Positions 33,528 to 43,842 of a stretch of 64,000 bases of DNA are shown piece by piece. Source of the stretch: Mikania micrantha (Eukaryota; Streptophyta; Magnoliopsida; Asterales; Asteraceae); the NCBI GenBank assembly GCA_009363875.1, contig CM018690.1:7924788-7988787 (forward strand), read 5' to 3'. Under the pieces are notes generated by a model. The model did no database searches. It was not told the DNA's origin and was given only the letters and a program-made list of their open reading frames with translations. A program made the position numbers and the translations under genes. Numbering within the stretch: the first letter of the stretch is position 1; the number at the start of each line of letters is the position of its first letter.

Positions 33528-35257
33528 TGTCACACCCCGACCGACGGCGTAATACATCGGGGCGCGAGTCTGACTGTTCATTAGCTAATGGTGCTATTAA
33601 TAAGTTTGAACAATTACAACATTCATTATTAACATTAAAACATACATTCATTGATTGCAATAAACATTTACAAACATTTAAAGAATTACACAGACTAATT
33701 TATCATTACATTTGAAATCTAACATTTTGTTTAAATTAAATCTAGGTCCACTATGCTTATCTTATGTCTTCACCATGTCTTCATCTTAACCTGTTACATA
33801 TGTAAAATAAATTTGGGTCAACTATATGAATAGTCGGTGAGTTACCCATACAGTTTAATATATATATATATATAAGAATATGTTTAAAAGTTTAAATGCA
33901 AACAAAGTCTAAATCAATAAGACCTAGAGAAAGTATACTACAAGTTTAACATGATTCTTTGGATCTTTCACCCTTGTTAACTTAATGACACAAGTCATTA
34001 ATTAAAGGCTACTAGTTACAACAATTGAATTTAGGCTCTTTCACCTTTGCATTTTTCAATAACCAAAATTATTGCGCAAAGACAACTAGTCACATAGATT
34101 TTAGGCACTTTTACCTTTGCAATATATAATATCCTAAGTTATATTGCAAGGGCTACTAGTAACATTGACTACACATAGAATAACATGATAATACTTTGAA
34201 TATAAACAAGTAGGCATACCAAGCAAATAAGTCAAACAACTTAGACTAACAGTTTGCATCTAATTTTGATTGTTGACTCTAGAATAACATAGTTTGGTAT
34301 AACATATGTAACATACCTAAATACAAAAGTAAAAAAGGGACTATGAGTGAAACTCACATGATTGAATGCTTAGCTATTCCAATGGTAATTGATAGCAAAT
34401 GTACCCAAGAGATAGTAGTTGACCCTAGAACTCAAATGTATAATAGTCTTAGTATTGCTTAGAGTTCAAGTTTGATGTTTTAAAATATATGGCATACTAC
34501 GGAAGTCCTAAAAGAAAATGTCTAAATTTGAGTGAATTGTTTGGAATATTTATTTGTTTAAATACATATTCCTATTCTTGATTTGAATGACACCTAGCAT
34601 TTAAATACTATTCTTCCATCCATATGTTTTTGATTAACATGTTTTATGGTTTATTAAAATACTTTAAGAAATTTGGTTAACTAAATTCATTTCAAATAAT
34701 TTATGCACTTTTACATAAATAATTGATTTAAATATTAATTGGTTATAAAAAATGAATAATTGTTTTAGAATAATCTCTTACAATTGTTCTATGTAAACTT
34801 TAATAGGTTTTTACTTTAATAATTGATATATCTCAATAAAATTTATAATTATTTGTTTATAACATAATAAGTATGTGTTTTGTTTAGAAAAATTTTGTTT
34901 TGACATACATTCAAGAATAATAATAAAGATTTACAATAAATATAAAGCATGATACATGTATTAAATAAGATTCAAAATTATTCAAATCTTTAAATCTAAA
35001 TATTTAAATAAAATAATACAATATTTAAATACCTAAATATGTTAAAAATATTTAATTATAAATATTATGATATAAATACTTGAATTTTGAAATAAGTTTT
35101 ACAATATTTTAGTATTTGGATAAAAATATATACATATACATATATATATATATATATTCATATGTGCTTTTCACTAATTATTACATATATATATATATAT
35201 TTAAATCATTATTTTAGGAATAAAATAGGTAAATTACTAAATGGAATTTTTTTGCTG
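33528..35257 (-). repeat. L4: LTR fragment (minus strand), N1/N2-like end, abutting E2 gag
   Basis: On the minus strand its 3' end reads CGGTCGGGGTGTGACA (33528), with the ACTGTTCA..GGGGCG neighbourhood found at the N1 and N2 LTR ends. It contains a donor-like GTGAGTTTCACTC (GT at 34357-34356), an acceptor-like TAACAG (33796-33791), a GTAACTCACCGAC box (33845-33833), and three hairpin units with CTACTAGT motifs (33960-34160). Toward 35257 it decays into (TA)n and joins E2 gag after GRAFMIGAAAA. Its 5' edge and any duplication are not identifiable. Confidence 0.7.
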
Positions 35258-36564
35258 CAGCGGCTCCGATCATAAATGCCCTCCCACGAGGGGCTTGGAC
35301 TCCTTGTTGTACTCTTTTTGGGCAGTCCCTGGAGAAATGACCTAGTTCTCCACAGTTATAGCATCCCCGATTGTTGTTGTTATGATTGCCAGGATTTTGT
35401 GGCGGAGGAATTGCTACTGCGGCATTGTTTGTAGCTTGTGTGGCTGGAGCGCGGCACTGTTGAATCCAGTGACCTAGTCGGCCAAAGTTGTTGCATTGCC
35501 TGCATTGCACCGTAGCAGGATGATGAAATTTGCATTGTGTACACTGAGGATGCATTCCCACATAGTTTTTGGGTGCAGTGTTGACAGGTACTGCAGGGGC
35601 TTGTCTCAGAGGTGTGGCCATCGTATAGTTTTCGACGACCTTTTGCTTCTTCGTTTGGTGTTGTTCGGGCTTCTTTGTTGCTGCTTCCTTGGATTTCCCT
35701 GTGTCATCTTTCAGAACTCCAGACTTCACCATTAGCCCAGTAAGTTTAGCTGAAAGAGCAATGGCTAACTCCAAAGTAGCAGGATTTGCAGCCAGCACAA
35801 TACTATGTATGCATGAGGGTAAACCCACTACATATCGGTCTATCAGCTTCTCCAAAGTTGGCACCATCTCTGGCACCAAGGCTACTAGCTTATGGTAGCG
35901 TGTGGTGAAAGTCATGTGATCGGCTCCCTTCATCACATGGTTCGAGAGCTCAACCTCTAGCTGTTGCAGTTCATGTTTCGGACAAAACTCATTCCTTAGA
36001 AGGAGTTTGAATTCCAACCATGCATGGCATCGTCATTGCTTCATCCATGCCCTTGGCTTTGATCTGAGCATTCCACCACATCAACGCTCGCTTGCTAAAC
36101 GAACCAGCTGCATAACGAACCTTGTGGTGTTCCGGACAACTGCTTATGTCCAGTGTATTCTCCATTTTCTCCAGCCATTGGATCAGTCCAACGGCTCCTT
36201 CAACGCCTGTGAAGCTTGGTGGTTTGCATCCTACAAATGACTTGTAGGAGCAGTCTGAAATGTGCTTAGTGTTTCCACTAGCTTCTCCTATAGTATGAAC
36301 AGAGTTGTTGCCATGGCCTTGAATCCTGTTGATCATCTCCGAGATGATATCCTTCATCTGATTAGTCAGCTAACTGCTCAGTAATGTTGCCAAGGCAATA
36401 GTAGCAGGATCCAAAACTATAGTTGCAGTCGGGTTTAGAGGAGGACTATGTGGAGGAGGAGGTGGCGGTGGTGAATCTGGTGGTGATGGTGTCGATGAGT
36501 GAGGTGCAGATGTCTGTGTAGTTGGCACCGGAGTCGGTTGTTTTCTAGGCGGCATTCTGATCAT
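35258..36564 (-). pseudogene. E2 gag (frameshifted, truncated)
   Basis: Start MIRMPPRKQPTP (ATG 36564, or 36555). A Pro-rich leader ends ATLLSS at a stop near 36370. The frame resumes with QMKDIISEMINRIQG, YKSFVGCKPPSFTG, CPEHHKVRYAAGSFSKRALM and WWNAQIKAKG. A frameshift near 36010 leads into the 36017 frame: FCPKHELQQLEVELSNHVMK, YVVGLPSCIHSIV, a Lys/Gln-rich linker and three knuckles (CTQCKFHH.., CRQC..GRLGHWIQQC, CYNCGELGHFSRDC). It ends in GRAFMIGAAAA, where E1 continues to protease. Nucleocapsid function is inferred from the family. Confidence 0.9.
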
Positions 36565-36709
36565 AACCAAAGGATATTGGTTAGTGCAGTGATCGAATGC
36601 AGAAAACACAATGCAAACTTAATTCTTAAGTTCTCTACATGAGGGTCCCTAAGTTATAGTCTAGGCCAAACCGTTTAAGTAAATGACCTATTATTCTCTA
36701 TAACCTTGA

Positions 36710-36721
36710 GCTCTGATACTA
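36710..36721 (-). promoter_or_regulatory. Primer binding site (tRNA-iMet type, one mismatch) of E2
   Basis: GCTCTGATACTA on the plus strand (consensus GCTCTGATACCA), three bases from the LTR edge at 36725. Confidence 0.85.
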
Positions 36722-37728
36722 ATCTGTCACACCCCGAGCCGGCGGGGATGGATCGAAGTCCCCGTCGGGCGGAAGGTTCTCGAGGCGCGATATCGTGAGT
36801 GATAACCGTGATGATCAGATTGTTTACATAGCATCAATGTTAAGAATAACTAAAGCACAATAGCATTAAACTAGGATTACAAAGTTAAATTACATTTGAC
36901 AATGTTTAGTAATTTAACTAAATAAACCTATCAAAAGAATCATATGTTTCCTATCTTGTATCTGTACAAGATATCAAAAGTGATTCGTATACATAGCAAA
37001 ACATGTGCTTCACCAAAAGTCTACTAGGTCTGCTAACTGGCATCCTAGTATGCAATCCAAAAGCTTAAGCCTATTCATGTGCGTCACCTGAGAAAGCATG
37101 TAAGAAAACAAAGTCAACACAATGGTTGGTGAGTTCATGTAATTTAAGTATTTGTAAAATAGCTTTTGCAAACCTCTTTAGTAAAACCTTAACCTCATTA
37201 ATAACACATGTATCATCCAACTCGGTATGCTTATATATAGGGCATACCCCTGAGTCGAGCCTACGACCCGCCCAGACGCCGTCCCACCACAAACTAAGTC
37301 GCATAGGACATTGATATTAATGATAATTAAGCATTTTACCTACCATTCGATTCATTCTTCATCATAGCTTTAGTTTACTGTTTCAAAGTTTACACGTCTA
37401 TAGCATTTGTATATATTAGTTTCAATATAAGTTTGACAAGCATCATGTTTAAAAGTTTACGTTATTGACCCAAAAGCATTTATGTAACCCCTCGGTAACA
37501 ACCTTAATCTCATTAACACCACTTGTATCATCCAACTCGGTATGCTTATATATAGGGCATACCCTGAGTCGAGCCTACGACCCGCCCAGACGCCGTCCCA
37601 CCACATACTAAGTCGCATAGGACATTGCTGCTAATGATAATTAAGCGTCTTACCTACCATCCATTTCATTTATAGCTTTAGCATTTTGTTAAGTTTGCAA
37701 CATGAGTGGAAAATGAGAAATCACTGTA

Positions 37729-38093
37729 AGGCAAGCACTGAGAGGCCATAAGTTTATTCCTCAGAATCCTGACTAAGTAGAACAGCCGTTTGGCAAGCAC
37801 TGAGAGGCCACACGACCTGATTTACAATAGTCATAGCTACAAGAACACCCCCTGGCAAACACTGAGAGGCCAGGTGGTCCATTCTAGATAGCCAATAGCT
37901 TTAGCATTATGTTTAAGTTTATAGCATGAGTGAACATTGAGGAATCACTGTATGGCAAGCACTGAGAGGCCATTAGACTACTCCTCAAGTCATGACTATG
38001 AAGGTCACCCTATGACAAGCACTGAGAGGTCGATGGTCTGTTCCTTCAAGTCCCAACTATGAAGAACACCCCATGGCAAGCACTGAGAGGCCA
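37729..38093. repeat. Six hairpin repeats with constant loop AAGCACTGAGAG
   Basis: Copies begin near 37729, 37791, 37853, 37953, 38013 and 38074, about 61 bp apart except for one 100-bp gap. Each is (N)nGGC-AAGCACTGAGAG-GCC(N)n or a pairing variant. Copy 3 pairs CCTGGC with GCCAGG, copy 4 ATGGC with GCCAT, and copy 5 GAC with GTC. Confidence 0.88.
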
Positions 38094-38179
38094 ATTTGGT
38101 ATGTTCTACCATAGTTGATAGTTTTAGCATCCAAAGCATATAAGCATATAAGTGTTTAATGCATCCGTAGTTTTAAGCA

Positions 38180-38640
38180 ATTTGTATGTATGTATGTAGC
38201 ATCATCCTAGAATCATAAGCTTGTAGCATCAATTTTTAGCTTTAGCATATGGTGTTAGCATGTAGCATTAGCATTTAGTATTTACATGTAGCATTAGCAT
38301 CTGGTGTTAGCATGTAGCATTAGTATTTAGTATTAGCATATAGCATTAGCATCTAGCTTTAGCATTTAGTATTTGCATGTAGCATTAGCATCCGGTGTTA
38401 GCACGTAGCATTAGTATTTAGCATTAGCATTGTCTTTATCATAAGCATTTAGCATTCGGCACTTAGCATCAATCCATAGCATTTTCATTTAGTATATAGT
38501 TTCAAGCTTCCAGTTTATAGCATAAGCATTAAGCACTTAGTTTAAGCATCGAGTTTGTAGCATAAGCATCGAGTGTAAAGTTTAAGCCTAAAGTTTCATA
38601 GCATAAGTATCAAACATAAAGTATAAGCATCAAGAATAAG
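38180..38640. repeat. Degenerate (T)TTAGCAT / GCATTTAG satellite-like tract
   Basis: Dozens of short variants of TAGCATTAGCAT(C/T)TAG and later ATAAGCATC, with units of roughly 6, 12 and 24 bp. Simple-sequence expansion inside the E2 LTR. Confidence 0.85.
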
Positions 38641-39719
38641 TTTAAGAGCATTTTTATAAATCATTTGTTTAAAATGTATAACATGCTTCTCAGTCCCGAA
38701 GTAAAATCAAAATAGTTAGAAAAGGGACAAATGAACTCACCTTGTGTCCGTAGTGTTTGACTAAGTAAAATAAGAATGTACGCTCTCTTTGTTTGCTCTT
38801 GTTTTGATGTTAACGCTCCTGTATTGATTTAATAATGTTGTAGTTTATAAGTATAAGTTTGTAAGAGTTTGTTGTGCGTGTAAGTGTTAGTGTTAACCCT
38901 AGAGTTGGTTAACACTCACAAGTCTTGTTCGTTATCCGGCCCGGGATTCCATATGTTGAGTAATATTGTGTTAAATCTCGTCGATTGTTTGTAGTCCTTT
39001 GAATTAATGTTTAACTTATACATCAAAGCTTTCTAAATGATATGTTTTAAGAATTTGCATCCTTGTATTACCCTTTTAACATCACTTTAATTAAAGTGAT
39101 ATCTCATGCCTTTGTTTGTTATCATTTCCAAAGTTCATTTATGTGTTTGTCATTGTTTTAGAATCCATTGGACCGGATATTGTTGGGTCTCACGAGTCAC
39201 GTGGGCCAACTAAGGGGATGTGGGCCACTATTGGGCCTCATGTGCATTGATCGATCTAACAAAGGAGTTTGGGCCAAGCGTCACATGTGGTCGGCTAGTC
39301 TAATCATAGGTTGGCCAATTAACAGTGGGCCGAAGTTGCAATAATAAACAGACAGGATGGGCCTCAACATAGGCATGTGGGCCCAAGTGAACGAATTGGG
39401 CCAAGGAATTAAGGTTGGGCGAAAGACAACCATTATGGTCCGGTTGGTTTAATTTGTCCGAATAGAATGTGTTGGGCCAACCCTTTGGACTTGGGGCAAG
39501 TGAATCAATGTGGATCCAACTAGTGGCCATGTGCCAAGAGATTCGATTATCAAAAGGTTTTAGACTAAAGGGGGTTTGCAATCGAACAAGTGTGTTGTTG
39601 TTTGAGCCAAGCGCTTAGTATTGGGCCTGTTAACTGCCATTTGGGCCGAGGCTAAGGTGTGGGCTGCTTAAAACATGTCTGGGCCGGTGAGAGATATGAA
39701 GGCAACAGAGTGGCAGCGA

Positions 39720-40100
39720 ACCTATTATCAAGGGTTCGTGAACCTGCATATGATAACACCCTATAGTTCGGCTAAGTTTAATTACATGAGGGTTCGTGGC
39801 ATGTCCCTTGGTTCGGCAGCATAAAGGTTCGACCAATGGTTTCAAGGTTCGTAGGCTAGAGAGTTGGGCCATGCATTCATAGGTTCGCGAGGGTTCGGGT
39901 GACCATAAAAGGCTCGTGACATGCTGAAGGTTCGTTCCCATATTGCAAGGTGAGGAAGGTTCGTTCGAACTTCATGGTTCGGTGCTACCCACCCAAGGGT
40001 TCGTTGGGAAAGGGTTCGTTCATGGTTCGGTCACCATCGAATTGGTTCGGCTGAGTGATAAGAGGGTTCGGCCGAGAGCTGTGCAAACAGGTTCGGCCAT
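39720..40100. repeat. GGTTCG motif cluster in the E2 LTR
   Basis: The hexamer GGTTCG recurs well over a dozen times at irregular spacing between 39720 and 40100, often as GGGTTCGT or GGTTCGGC. It is preceded at 39190-39660 by many TTGGGCC / GTGGGCC motifs. By orientation both clusters lie upstream in the LTR (U3) on the minus strand. Confidence 0.8.
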
Positions 40101-41328
40101 CTGTGAAGCACGAACCATGTCCATCGCCTTCATCCTCCTTGTTTCACGATCTGTGTGTTGCTAGGGTGTTGCTATGGTGTCGAATGGTTAACCTCAACCA
40201 GGAAGGTGGGTAGTGAGTGTATGAACTAAGGTTTCAACCGGTTTGTGTGTATGTGGGTCGAACAAGATCAACAAACCCTAATATTCCTCACTTTCCAAGC
40301 TCATTACCTCGAGATCGGCTGGTTAAATTTGTTGATCCGTTGTACTTCCTTGTAGAGGACTTCAAGAACTTCGTGTAGGTCCAATAATCACCCGATTTCG
40401 TTAAGAAACGAGTGACATATGGAGCTTCAAAGATCTTCAATGGTGGTTTTGGTGCTAGAGAGAGAAATGGACGGGAGAGGGTTTTAGAGAGAGAAAGGGT
40501 TTGTATTAAATGAGGAAAATCACCTCATTTGATGTTTAAATACCCCGAGGGTATTTGGGTTCGTTTTGGTTGCTCGGTTCGTAGTTTCGTCGCGTATCCG
40601 GCACGTTACGCGCGTTTTTCATACATTAAATAAAAAGAGTTTATTTTAACGATTTGAATGTTATATATTTCTAAAATTTATTTTAAATGTCGTTTAGTTA
40701 ATTTATTTATCGAAATTTAGTATTTTACGTGTTTCGTTTAATTTGTTCGCGTTCTAATAAAATAGTTTAGTTTAATTTTATTTATGATGAGTTTCAAAAT
40801 TGTAAAATAGGAAATATTATATTTCCTTCAAATTATTATCGTTCGTTTCGTTTCGTTTTGTGTTTGTTTTTGTTTCGTCAGATCGCGTCGCCGTCGCGCG
40901 TATTCGTTCGAATCGTAATTCGAACGAACACGATGATGGTTTGGCTTTCCAACTTTTTTTTCTACTTTTCAGTCATTATTTCAGAACGTTAAACTCTCAG
41001 AATCATTCGTACAGATCGTCACCTACACGGTCGGTTTAGCATTCCGTAATAATAACCGTTATAGTTTCGTTCTGTTTAACCTCACATATGTTTACATACA
41101 ATAGTATCAAATCAAGTATCTATGTTTCAACACTGTGTTGTCCGACATGTTTCTGACTATTAAACCCTAAGATTTTAAATCAGATTTTCAGACAATCGTA
41201 TAATAGTATCGTGTTAAGCATAATGTATCAATGGCATAAACATAGTTTCACGTAATGTGTACCTGAGTTACTGTACAATCTACAGTGTAACTTACTGTTC
41301 TGGTAACTATTCCGGCACAGATGTTACA

Positions 41329-41991
41329 ATGCCAATCTCTTTAGTGATCAAGATCAAGAAGGGTAAAAAGACTGCCAGGAAACAACAATCAACAGACCCT
41401 GATCCTGATCCTGAGAGACAATCAAAGGCTGATGCGAGGAGAAAAGAGCCCTCAACAACTGAGGATGCAGGTGCACAGCCTACTGCAACAACAGATGCGG
41501 CAGTGGGCTCAAATGTGGAAGATGAACAGGCCAGAGATCAGAGGAGTCAAGTTATTGCTCAAGATAAACCAAGGTTCAGAAGAAGAAAGAGCATAGCAAG
41601 AAGGAAAAAGAGAGCATCTACCATCTCCTCTGACTCTGAGCCAAAGTCTGATCCCTCAGGACCAGGACCAAAAGCCACACCAGATGCTCCAGAACCTCAA
41701 GAACATCCAAGAGACCTCCATGGCCTGATGCATCATCACACTTACATTCCTATAGTGAAGTGGAGCTTTGATGCACTTCATAAGATGTTCACACTCACTC
41801 AGGTCAATGGAGGGATAAAGGTTCTGGATATAATGCATCTGATGGTGCTGGCTGAGCCCTTCATTTTTGATCTTGAAAGACTTTCACTAGAAAATCCAGA
41901 TAATGGATCAGATGGAAGAATTGCCATTAAATGGTTGAAGGCTAGGGCTCAGGTCCTGAGGGGAGAAAGGGTGACAAGAAGAATCAGTTAA
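41329..41991 (+). CDS. ORF of an unrecognised Copia/Sirevirus-like 3' region (truncated by E2)
   Basis: About 220 residues from MPISLVIKIKKGKK to ERVTRRIS, stop at 41989-41991. The first third is Lys/Arg-rich and mixed with acidic, Pro and Asp repeats (DPDPDPE, KPRFRRRKSIARRKKRAS). The last part looks globular (IVKWSFDALHKMFTLTQVNG and on to IAIKWLKARAQVLRGE). I do not recognise a domain. The ATG coincides with the E2 junction (ATGCC may be its target duplication), so the true N-terminus may be lost. Twenty bases after the stop comes CCTAGGGGGAGACGG, a polypurine-tract look-alike. An extra ORF immediately before the polypurine tract is a known arrangement in Sireviruses, hence the guess. It could instead be a gag-like or host-derived ORF. 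Confidence 0.45.
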   Translation: MPISLVIKIKKGKKTARKQQSTDPDPDPERQSKADARRKEPSTTEDAGAQPTATTDAAVGSNVEDEQARDQRSQVIAQDKPRFRRRKSIARRKKRASTISSDSEPKSDPSGPGPKATPDAPEPQEHPRDLHGLMHHHTYIPIVKWSFDALHKMFTLTQVNGGIKVLDIMHLMVLAEPFIFDLERLSLENPDNGSDGRIAIKWLKARAQVLRGERVTRRIS

Positions 41992-42013
41992 GAAGTTTTG
42001 GTAGCATCAGCCT

Positions 42014-42022
42014 AGGGGGAGA
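42014..42022 (+). promoter_or_regulatory. Polypurine-tract-like AGGGGGAGA
   Basis: Purine run 3' of the ORF, matching the position and sequence of a Copia/Sirevirus plus-strand primer. The expected LTR start TGTTGGAT does not follow directly, so the assignment is tentative. Confidence 0.45.
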
Positions 42023-42880
42023 CGGTAAAGAATAATAAAGGTTGATTCTCACCAAACTTCAATTTTGTCTAAGTATCAGAGACTTAACAAACAAACAGCC
42101 TTTGGAAGGAAGAAGTTTCTCTTCGAAAGCAACATTGCTTCCGAAGGGTAACTCACTCCTACTGAAGGCTGTACAAGACAAACACTTCGGAAGGCCAACA
42201 CTTAGAGATAAAGCTCCATAGCTTCCAAAGACATAAAGCTTCTGAAGAACTAACAACTTCCGAAGATTCTCATCTGCACCCAAAGACAAAGACTTTCGAG
42301 GTTTATACTCTGACAAAGACTGTAGCTGAGTGCTTTTATAGTACAAAAGGTGCTGACAACAGACATGCTGGTCTGAAAACAACAAGGATAAATATACCGA
42401 GAGTCAGATATAACACCTTACTTCTCCGCAGCTGCATTAAATGCAAAAGATTATTTGAAGCCTTGAAGATCAACAACATTAAATGCATTTTGTAGTCTTT
42501 GGTTAAGTCAATGTCTATATTTGTAATAATTGTAATTGAGTGTCTTAGCCTGTTAAGACACTCTACATACTAGAATAAGCTTTACTTTATGTATTGTCTA
42601 GTATACCCAACTTGTATTCCTACGAGTATACAGTTGTAGCCTTGGCTATATAACCTCTCATTGTAATTTGTTTAAGTGCTTGTCTGCTTACACTTGTAAT
42701 ATTTTGAGAGAAATATATCTTTGAGCTTGAATTTACTCTTGTGTTCTTATTGTCGTTCAAAGATTATTTGTTCACTATTGAGTGTTTGTGAGATCCTTCT
42801 AATAGATATTCCGCATCTGTTAGATTGAAAGAGAGAAATACTTATGAAGTGTTGTTTGAAGTAAACAACCCGATCCAACA
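42023..42880 (+). repeat. Copia/Sirevirus-type LTR (orientation uncertain)
   Basis: Ends ..CCCGATCCAACA at 42880. It contains a plus-strand TATATAA box (42648-42654), then CTCTCATTGTA and GAGAGAAATATAT, as in Copia leaders. In 42090-42300 there are about eight near-palindromic CTTCCGAAG / CTTCGGAAG motifs. On the other strand, 42881-42896 reads as AGGGGGAAAGTATGAA followed by TGTTGGATCGGG, which would also fit a polypurine tract and LTR start in minus orientation. Both readings are kept open; the TATA box and the upstream ORF favour plus. Confidence 0.55.
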
Positions 42881-43842
42881 TTCATACTTTCCCCCTGACG
42901 TTACTAAATAGTGAGAATATATAGGGCAAGTTAGTTTGTTTAGTTGTTACTTTTTATTTATACGTTTTATAATTTTGAGGTTTAAATTAAATCTCTATTA
43001 TTTCTCAAAAGTTTTACGCTAATGAAGTAGGTTTGTATATACTAGTATTTATTTTTTTGGTTAACTTCATTAGATATATGATAATAGTTTATTTATATAG
43101 TTGCTATATTCTATTTTATGCATTATAAAACACCATTTAAAGTGAAGAAGAGACAAATTCAAGTGCAACTCTCACTTAGAGGCGATTTTTCATGGAGGCA
43201 CCAACTCCAGCTGCTTGTGGTCGTGCTTATACTGTATATCACGGTTAATTAGGTACTGAGGGACCGAGGGTTTACCACGTAAGTGGGTTCGTTATTAAAA
43301 AACTAATAAAAACAAAAGAAAAAATTTAAAAATAATTAACCACACATTAGGGAAAAGGTCAAAATCAAGATAAAGGAGATTATGAATGGTAAGTTGATAA
43401 AAAACCCTAATATGTAAGAGAGATTAAAGATATGCATCATTCATTAGAAAAATATTAGCAGTTTGAAAATGGAGCTTGATATTTTAGTTAACAGTCAGAT
43501 ATTTGAGGATTCCGTTAGTTTAGCTGATCATCATGGGTTGGATAAAGATGAAGTATTAAAGCACAGTGGCTGCATTCTTTACAGTGACCAAGAGAAATTA
43601 TATGTTTCTTTCACTTGTTAGAATCAAGATTTTGTACTTTCAGTATGTATATAGAGTTGGACCAACAGAAGATGCAGCTAAAGCTATACTTGCTTATGGT
43701 CTCCAAATAAACCGTTGTATTTTTTTCAGGTTGAAGATAAAAAGGGTAGCCCAAATTTCTTGGAATAAACATGGGAAGGTAATGAGACCATTCAAAATTG
43801 CATCTTAATTATGTTAAGATAAAAAAGGTGTTTAGAAGTTCT
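42881..43842. other. AT-rich intergenic DNA with a weak gene-like fragment
   Basis: Between 43470 and 43620 one plus-strand frame reads MELDILVNSQIFEDSVSLAD and continues HHGLDKDEVLKHSG. It has the look of a protein but is closed by stops and was not recognised. Possibly a host exon fragment or a captured piece. Nothing else was identified. Confidence 0.35.

Larger units (their letters stand above)
35258..41328 (-). mobile_element. E2: truncated Ty3/gypsy element, same family as E1
   Basis: Minus strand: 5' LTR 41328-36725 (4604 bp), iMet-type primer site, gag 36564-35258. It is cut at the gag-protease boundary by L4; protease, pol and the 3' LTR are absent. It matches E1 in the gag leader, core and knuckles and in both LTR ends. 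The right end is followed by ATGCC and the Sirevirus-like ORF. Confidence 0.83.
36725..41328 (-). repeat. E2 5' LTR, unusually long (4604 bp)
   Basis: Plus-strand edges TGTCACACCCC (36725) and ATGTTACA (41328) match the two edges of the interrupted E1 LTR. Contents from left to right: acceptor-like site (37089-37088); box ATGAACTCACC complementary to the donor (37138-37128); two tandem copies of the TATATATAGGGCATACC block (about 37180-37390 and 37490-37690); six conserved-loop hairpins (37729-38093); a TTAGCAT-type microsatellite zone (38180-38640); the donor AAG|GTGAGTTCAT (38743-38731); a TTGGGCC-rich zone (39190-39660); a GGTTCG-rich zone (39720-40090); and an 11-bp-arm hairpin (40903-40928). 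No ORF within it is credible. Confidence 0.8.

Noticed and set aside
39300..40164. ORFs of 70-103 residues in the E2 LTR
   Set aside because: They are by-products of the TTGGGCC and GGTTCG motif fields, with no domain and frames on both strands.
42090..42300. Heat-shock elements in the Copia-type LTR
   Set aside because: The palindromes have TTC and GAA one base apart rather than two, so they do not fit the HSE consensus; kept only as an unnamed motif cluster.
43470..43620. Resemblance of a short frame to an aminoacyl-tRNA synthetase N-terminus
   Set aside because: The similarity is impressionistic, the frame is closed by stops and I cannot verify it; listed only as a gene-like fragment.
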